Source: Epiperipatus broadwayi (Eukaryota; Onychophora; Udeonychophora; Euonychophora; Peripatidae). From it: a stretch of 64,000 bases of DNA. The notes under the pieces were generated by a model that had not been told where the DNA came from, searched no databases, and worked only from the letters and a program-made list of their open reading frames with translations. This document shows, piece after piece, positions 56,421 through 64,000 of the stretch; position 1 is the first letter of the stretch, and every line of letters starts with the position of its first letter. A program made the translations under genes and the position numbers. The DNA lies in assembly GCA_028023455.1 (NCBI GenBank), contig JAQFVV010012441.1:6931125-6995124 (forward strand), given 5' to 3'.

Positions 56421-59400
56421 ATGAAAATTAAGATAGGCACAATAAATGTTCAGGGATTAAACTTGAAGAAAAAATACAAGAAATATATCACTGGATACAA
56501 CAACTCCAACCTACCATATTAGGACTCGTAGAAACAAAAATCTATAACGGATCGCAGATAAATCCAGAACAACTTATGAGTAAAATGGGTTTCAGCGCAT
56601 GCTCTAGCAACACACTAACACCCTCAGATGGAACAGGAATATTTATTAGTCAAAGAAGTCTCTTTACAATGTTTAAAATAATATATATAGATGCGAATCT
56701 ATTAATAGCCACATTCAATAATAAAAACTTCTCAATAAATATTATTTTTGTATACATACCACCAGGGCCAACTATAATTAACAGAATAATAACAACAAAT
56801 AACTCAATCCTCTCAAACAATCCCTACCCAACTATTCTTACGGGAGATTTCAACATAAGTTATAAGAAATTTATTACGAAATGGATACACCAATTAACAT
56901 TTCCACTCATGAGTGGAGACGATTTTCTACCACCTAACTCTATATCCTTTTATAACAATAGACACGGAACTTTAATAGATCTAATGTTTTATTCCCCGAT
57001 GCTGCATCATTATTAAAAATATCACTTCCTCAACCCCTTTTTCAGACCATGCAGTGCAGATAATAATGCTAAACATAAACACACACTGCAGTGCAATAAT
57101 TAATTTGCAAAAAACGATCAGGATCCTACTACCAGACAATACTACGGAGTCACTTTTTTTAGAAATTTATATAATGATAAATAAAATAAATCAGCTTGAA
57201 TTAGACCCGATATCCAGATACATAGCTTACACTAACACGCTTTCATTTAATATAAACCATATCTCACAAAAATCAATTTCTCCCTCCAGGCTAATTACAT
57301 TAGCAGATGAAATATACAAAAGAATCAGTCTGTCTAAACCGGTTCAACATAATCAAACAAACATAATTAAACTTGCCCAGCTCTATAAACAGACTTGCAA
57401 TAAATTAAAACAATATCTAAACATAAAAAAGAAAAAAAATTGCCTAGCACAGCCACACACATGGGCATGTGGATATATTAGGTGGGCTTTGGGGTACCCA
57501 TCCATAAATAAAGTTCCTATGGCGCTGGAATCGGAAAATAAGATTACAGCAGGATTTAACATTATTGCACCTATATATAACTATTTCAAAACAAAGCTAA
57601 CTAAGCAAGCACAATTCACACCCAAAGAAGATTATTTTGGAACAACTGAAGATGAGATGCCATTTAAAATCGAGGATTTTAAGGTAGTGTTAAAATCAAT
57701 CCCACCCACATGTCATCCCGGATCTCCAGGCATTCCACAGTTTGTACTTGCACATCTTAGCCAAATTACAAATACATACCTGTGTCAATTGGCCAATCAA
57801 ATATCACAAAAAAATTATAGCATACAGGGATTATACAACATATCAATGGTACCATTTATGAAAAAACAAGAACCTATTACCAAGATCACCAACTTAAGAC
57901 CCATCTCAATGGAGCCTTTAGGAATTAAACTGCTAGAAAAAGTAATAAAGGTGAAAATTGAACCATTTATACTGACAAAAATATCACAACATCAGTATGC
58001 AAAGAAAGGCTCATCCACAGGTCAGGCAGCACTAATCTTTAAAACTATAATTAACTCAGTAATTAAGAAGAAGAAATATGCTCCAATTGCAGTACAACTA
58101 AATTTTGAAAGTGCTTTCGACTCTGCACCAATAAAAATCTTACTAAACCAACTAAAGGAAACACAAATACCATGATCAATATTATATGCAATAGCCAACC
58201 TACCTTTAAACAGAGATGTACATATCACACATAACGGAAGAATGTCATCATCATTCTATCCCACTCAATCAATACCACAAGGGTCACCACTGAGTACACT
58301 ACTGTTCACCTTCTACATAAACCCCTTATTGGAAGAAATTGGAAAAAAAATACAGGGAGTGTTAATACCAAATACAAAAAGATACATTCCTTGTATAGCT
58401 TATATGGATGATATCACAATATTCTTAGCATCAAAAAAGCAACTAAAAGCACTACAAAACATCATAGAAGAATATACAAAAATTTCAAACTTAAAATTAA
58501 TATCAATAAGTCAACTTCTTGGACAATTTTTACAGGGAAAGTAAACAAACAAATTTATCAAGGAAAACCCAGCAGTTTTCTAGGTTTTCCATTTTATCTG
58601 GGAATGAATCAAATGAGAACAACAATACAAAACAAACTCAAAGTGGATGCAGAATGAATCACAGAATCATTATCCAGATCATATCTATCAATATATGCAA
58701 AAATATCATTATTCAATCAACTCATAATGTCAAAAGTAAGCTACTATTTACCAATAATTAGTTTCACAAAACCATTTATAGCCTCAATTAATTCATTTTG
58801 TAGCAAACTACTATGGAACAGGAAAGTAGTTGCCATTTCAATAAAGCAACTTAACCAACCAACAAAATGGAATGGTCTGGGACTTCACTCAATATCAGTG
58901 TTTCAGACACAAAAACAATAAATCTGCTAATAGCCATAGTCAAAAGATTTCCAGATATTGAACCAATATTGGAAATCACACCCACAGATCATCCACCTTC
59001 AAAAAATTATATCTTTACGTTGCTTGAAAGCATTGAGAGCATCAAAAACAAAGTAATGCTAAAAAGTTCAATAAAATATACATATTGGCAAATACATGAT
59101 TTCCTAACACAAAAACAATCTGAGAATAACCAAATATCTGTATTGGGAATTAATAACAGCCAATTACTAAAAAAAATTTAGGAAATGGTACCTGGAACCA
59201 AAATTTTATGATTTCATAATTAAAGTCAATTTGAAAGCACTACCTATAAGTCATTTTATAAGATACAGAAGATTCTATATAAATATAGATCCCTTGTGTA
59301 TGCTGTGTCACAGGGATGAAGAAATGCAGGACCATTTTGTACATAATTGTTCAGGACTTAAAAAAGTAAGACAGATGATGGTTGGTGGAAATAGGAAAAA

Positions 59401-59665
59401 TGGAGCCACAATAAATGAGATTCTACAAACATTTAAAAATAATGGTATACCCACCATAAGGGCAGCCACTTTCAGACTATATGCATTCTGGTGTACCAGA
59501 TGCACTTTTACACTGGGAAACAACACGAGAAGGCAACCTAACACCTATAGGAACAAATTGCAAAAAATAAAAGAGACAGCATTAATGCACCAACATGGTC
59601 TTTTTTTTAAATTCAGGCCACTTTATAATAAAGGATATAATAGAAAAGGACAAAGGCAAACATGA
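56421..59665 (+). pseudogene. ORF2 endonuclease/reverse transcriptase of Tx1-like copy 1
   Basis: The start MKIKIGTINVQGLN fits an APE N-terminus. A frameshift near 56460 leads to GLVETK (catalytic Glu), GTGIFIS, IIFVYIPPGP, TILTGDFNISY and LIDLMFYSP. Another frameshift near 57015 leads to PFSDHAVQ (the terminal SDH). RT follows from about 57300: RPISMEPLGIKLLEKV, KKGSSTGQAALIF, IAVQLNFESAFDSA (motif A; catalytic Asp reads Asn), a stop at 58173, SIPQGSPLSTLLFTFYINPL, and AYMDDITIF (58398-58424). The C-terminus has WNRKVVAISIKQLNQPTKWN then GLGLHSI, and a CMLCHRDEEMQDHFVHNC zinc motif (about 59297). At least five breaks in total. Confidence 0.82.
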
Positions 59666-59942
59666 AATTCAGTGTTGCAAGAACATGACAAAATTACTGA
59701 AACCATGATCATTGATTTATATTGTACATAAACTTGGACAATAAATATTTCATAAAGTGTGAAAAATCTAAAACATTGTGAAAGCCATTATCTAAGTTCT
59801 AAAAAGTCAATTTTTAAGTGCAAAGAGACTCTAATCAAATATACAAACTGTAATGTAATAACTGTGTAAACCTATGTATAACACAATGTATAATCAACAA
59901 CCAATGTAACCACCTGTTTTTGAATAAAGTTACCTTTAAAAC

Positions 59943-60171
<229 letters not shown>

Positions 60172-63030
60172 GCATGAAGTTAATCCCTTCAGCAATTTCT
60201 GATCACTCAGCTCAGTTCATATCAATTGACCTCAGAAATATACAAGTCTCTAGAATGCAATTAACTAGAACAATAAGAATGTTGATTCCAACCTTAACAC
60301 CCGAATTTATTTTTTCAGAGACTTATATTATGTGGAATAAAATTCTTTCAATGACCTTTAACCCAATACAGCAATATTTAGCTTACATTAATATCCTGTC
60401 ATTTAACATTAATCATATAGTGAAAAATCAGCCACCTCCCTCAGGGTTGTTGAAGCTTGCAGAACAAATTCATAAACGTATTGTGGCCATAACTCCTAAT
60501 CAGCACACACAGAAACGTATACATATACTAACAAATGCTTATAACAAAGCATGTGAAACACTGAAGAGCTATTTAAAAAATAAAAAAAGTAGAATATGCC
60601 TAATGCATCAACACACATGGACTCGGCAATATATTAGATGGGCATTAGGGAGGGGACCTGAAATCAAAGTGCCATTAGCAATTAAAATAAACAATGAAAC
60701 ATTTACTGGAAATAATATGATATTACCAATTCTTAACTATTTTAAAGATAAGCTGGGACCAGGAAAATTGATACAATACCAGCCAAATGTATTTGGAATG
60801 GCAGAGACTGAATCACCATATACTATAGATGATTTTATAATGAAAATGAATAAAATGGACAACAACTGTCACCCAGGAAGCCCTGGAATTCCACTGTTCA
60901 TATTAAAACATCTTGACAAACTGACTAGCAAATGCCTGTGTCAGCTGGCAAATTATTTATCGCAGGGAATAATAACAATGGAGGGAGTTAATACAATCGC
61001 GATCGTGCCATTTAATAAAAAAAAGAAGCCCATTCCTTTGTTATCAGAGATAAGGCCAATATCAATGGGTCCATTGCCCATAAAGATTTTAGAGAAAGTA
61101 ATTAAAGATAAAATAGAACCATTTATTTTACCGATGATTTCACCAGCTCAATTTGCTAAAAAACATTCATCTACCACACAAGCTGCTATGTTATTTAAGG
61201 CTATTTTGACATCAGTTAGAGAAAAGAAAAGATATGGCCCGATTGTTGTACAGCTGGATATTGCTTCAGCTTTTGACAATGTTGATATATCTATACTGTT
61301 GAGATTATTGAATGACACTGAAATGCCAAAATCACATATATATGTTATAACAAATTTACTCTTAAATCGTGAGCTTCACATTACTCTAAATGGCAGAAAT
61401 TCACCAGCTTTCACACCAATTAAATCACTTTCACAAGGGTCTCCACTTAGTGCCATCTTATTTATTTTATATATAAATCCCCTTCTTGTCCGATTACAAC
61501 AGGCATTTGAGGGAATGGAAATCCCAGGAACAGGTCAAAAATTGACCTGCATTGCATACATGGATGATATTACAGTTTTCCTGAAATCAAAAAGGCAGAT
61601 ACCAAATCTACAGATGATTTTAGAAGAATACTCAAAGGAATTTAAACTAAGTTTCAATCCAGAAAAAACAGCAGCATGGACTATATTCACAGGAAGGCCA
61701 TGTACATCCATTTTCCAGGCAAAGCCAGGCTCATTCCTTGGATTTCCATTCCATCTAGGGACTACTGGAATGAGATGTCATTTGCATAACAAATTGAAAA
61801 ATGAAATACAGAAAATAGCAGACTCTCTATCCAATATCTATATGTCAGTATATTCCAAGATTCAATTGATTAATAGTTTGATGATGACTAAGATAGTTTA
61901 CTTTATGCCAGTGGTTGCTTTCTCAAAAGCTTTTATCTCCAAAATTAAGACCATTTGCAATCAACTACTATGGTCAAGGAAAGTCGTGGCAATATCAATG
62001 GCCAAACTATGTCAGCCATTGAATAAAAATGGTTTGGGCTTACATGATATTGGTATTTTTGCAAAACAGAGAATGAGGAACAATATAATTGATATTATTA
62101 AACAATTTCCAAAAATTAAGCAGCTCATAGAGGTCATTCCAACTGATAAACCACCACCAAAAAAAATTATCATATTTTGAACAATTAATACATCTTTGTA
62201 AAACAGAATCAAAAATCCCAGAGCAATTTATTAATAAATACAAATACTGGGAAATTTATGAATTAATGCATGAAGATAATAACACAATTGCTTTAGAACC
62301 AATACTGGGAATTAATAATAAGCAATTGATTAAAAGGTATAAAAGATGGGCCTTAGAACCAAAGTTTTTCAATTTTCTAATAAAACTTAATCTATCTGCA
62401 TTACCTATCACATATTTTCTTTGCCATAAAAGACTGTATATGTCAATTGACCCCTTTTGTGGGTTATGCCATCAAGCTGAGGAAACCCTATCACATCTGC
62501 TATATCACTGTGAGGGACTTAGGCACATAAGAAATCTCATAACTAGCAGTTACAGGAGGTCTAATGTAACAATGCATCAATTGATTTCTGCATTTAGAGA
62601 AGGATTAACACCAAGTGTCAGGGCAGCAACCTTTGTACTATATGCATACTGGTGTACTAGATGCACTTTTCTAATTGGTAACAATTCCAGGAGACATCCA
62701 GTTACTTTTTCAAATAAACTTGAAATAATACAGAAAAGGGATAAGAGACTGGCCAGACCTGACATTTATGCAGCAACCTGGTCATTACTTAAGATTAGAT
62801 CTATGTTATAGTGAATTGAGGAAATTAAACATTATAAAAAAACTTAGAAGGATATGCATGTCAAATTAGCAACAAGGACAATTTAGCAACAATTTTTTCC
62901 TTTCTATTATAAGTAATTGATTTGCTAATGGTGTTCAAATGATAATGGACAAACCAGGATATTATATGTCGACAAACTATGTAAATGCAAAATTTGTAAT
63001 TCTTTTGAGACAATAAAGGCCTTTTGAAAC
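60172..63030 (+). mobile_element. Tx1-like non-LTR retrotransposon, copy 2, 5'-truncated
   Basis: Starts abruptly after AAT, at the SDH end of the endonuclease (AISDHSAQFISIDL), and runs through RT, C-terminal domain and a ~215-nt 3' UTR to a new (AAT)n tail. Same orientation as copy 1 and homologous along its length, but clearly diverged in protein sequence, so it is a different subfamily and not a recent tandem duplication. Much better preserved than copy 1. Confidence 0.85.
60187..62811 (+). pseudogene. ORF2 (RT + C-terminal zinc domain) of Tx1-like copy 2
   Basis: Open from the AAT junction to 62178, then continuous in another frame to 62811. The single break is at an A-run (about 62158-62166, PPPKK). 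RT motifs: RPISMGPLPIKILEKVIK, AKKHSSTTQAAMLF, PIVVQLDIASAFDNVDI (motif A), SLSQGSPLSAILFILYINPL (motif B), AYMDDITVF (61554-61580, catalytic YMDD), GSFLGFPFHLG. The C-terminal region has FMPVVAFSKAFISKIKTICN, LLWSRKVVAISMAK, GLGLHDI, and the zinc motif CGLCHQAEETLSHLLYHC (about 62458-62511). Endonuclease missing except its last residues. Apart from the A-run frameshift the RT looks intact; no start codon is native to this truncated copy. Confidence 0.85.

Positions 63031-64000
<970 letters not shown>

Larger units (their letters stand above)
54514..59942 (+). mobile_element. Tx1-like non-LTR retrotransposon, copy 1, full length
   Basis: 5.4 kb with both ends in (AAT)n: a ~425-nt 5' UTR, ORF1 (54939-56279), a ~140-nt spacer, ORF2 (56421-59665), and a ~280-nt 3' UTR ending in TGAATAAAGTTACCTTTAAAAC before the AAT tail. 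Two ORFs, an APE-type endonuclease and the L1/Tx1-like RT and C-terminus place it in the L1/Tx1 group. Several Tx1-group elements are known to be target-specific, including for microsatellites. All ORFs carry frameshifts, so this copy is not autonomous. Confidence 0.82.

Overview
The window is eukaryotic, very AT-rich, and almost entirely repeats. Every recognisable coding segment belongs to a transposable element: RTE, Tx1/L1-like and Penelope-like (PLE) retroelements, a Ty3/Gypsy relic, a mariner relic and a hAT derivative. I found no confident host protein-coding gene, rRNA or functional tRNA. This mix, together with tRNA-derived SINEs, long (AAT)n tracts and tandem hammerhead-ribozyme repeats, points to an invertebrate metazoan. 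I cannot name the phylum from sequence alone.

Layout. 0.6-5 kb: tandem ~470-bp and ~354-bp repeats, related dispersed repeats, and SINEs. 5.7-7.4 kb: a 5'-truncated RTE with a perfect target-site duplication (TSD). 8.3-9.6 kb: inverted repeats and two copies of a hammerhead-bearing element. 11 kb: mariner relic. 12.2-13 kb: more ~354-bp repeat. 14-16.6 kb: a promoter-like, less AT-rich block. 16.6-25.7 kb: mostly featureless AT-rich DNA with one PLE endonuclease fragment. 25.7-29.8 kb: two PLE copies, one split by a 479-bp hairpin element. 31.4-34.8 kb: a 3.38-kb element with 973-bp terminal inverted repeats that carry a core promoter. 36.8-37.6 kb: an inverted SINE pair holding a hAT deletion derivative. 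38.5-41.9 kb: a second RTE split by a 501-bp hammerhead element. 42.7-44.8 kb: SINEs. 46.6-53.6 kb: a decayed Gypsy element whose 3' LTR is split by a PLE. 54.5-63.2 kb: two head-to-tail Tx1-like retrotransposons separated and flanked by (AAT)n.

Main discovery. A conserved ~45-75-bp module recurs in repeats that otherwise look unrelated. It folds as a type I hammerhead ribozyme: CUGAUGA, a stem II hairpin, GAAA, a short palindromic stem III and a UH cleavage site, closed by a two-part stem I. The helices co-vary between families and copies. The host repeats (~470-bp and ~354-bp tandem arrays, and a 501-bp element with 13-bp TSDs) match the architecture of metazoan retrozymes and PLE-associated small hammerheads. 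The PLEs in the window are the natural candidates for the enzyme source, though that link is inferred.

Second system. The Tx1-like retrotransposon appears to insert into, and end in, (AAT)n microsatellite. A SINE-like unit with an (AAT)n tail nearby may use the same machinery.
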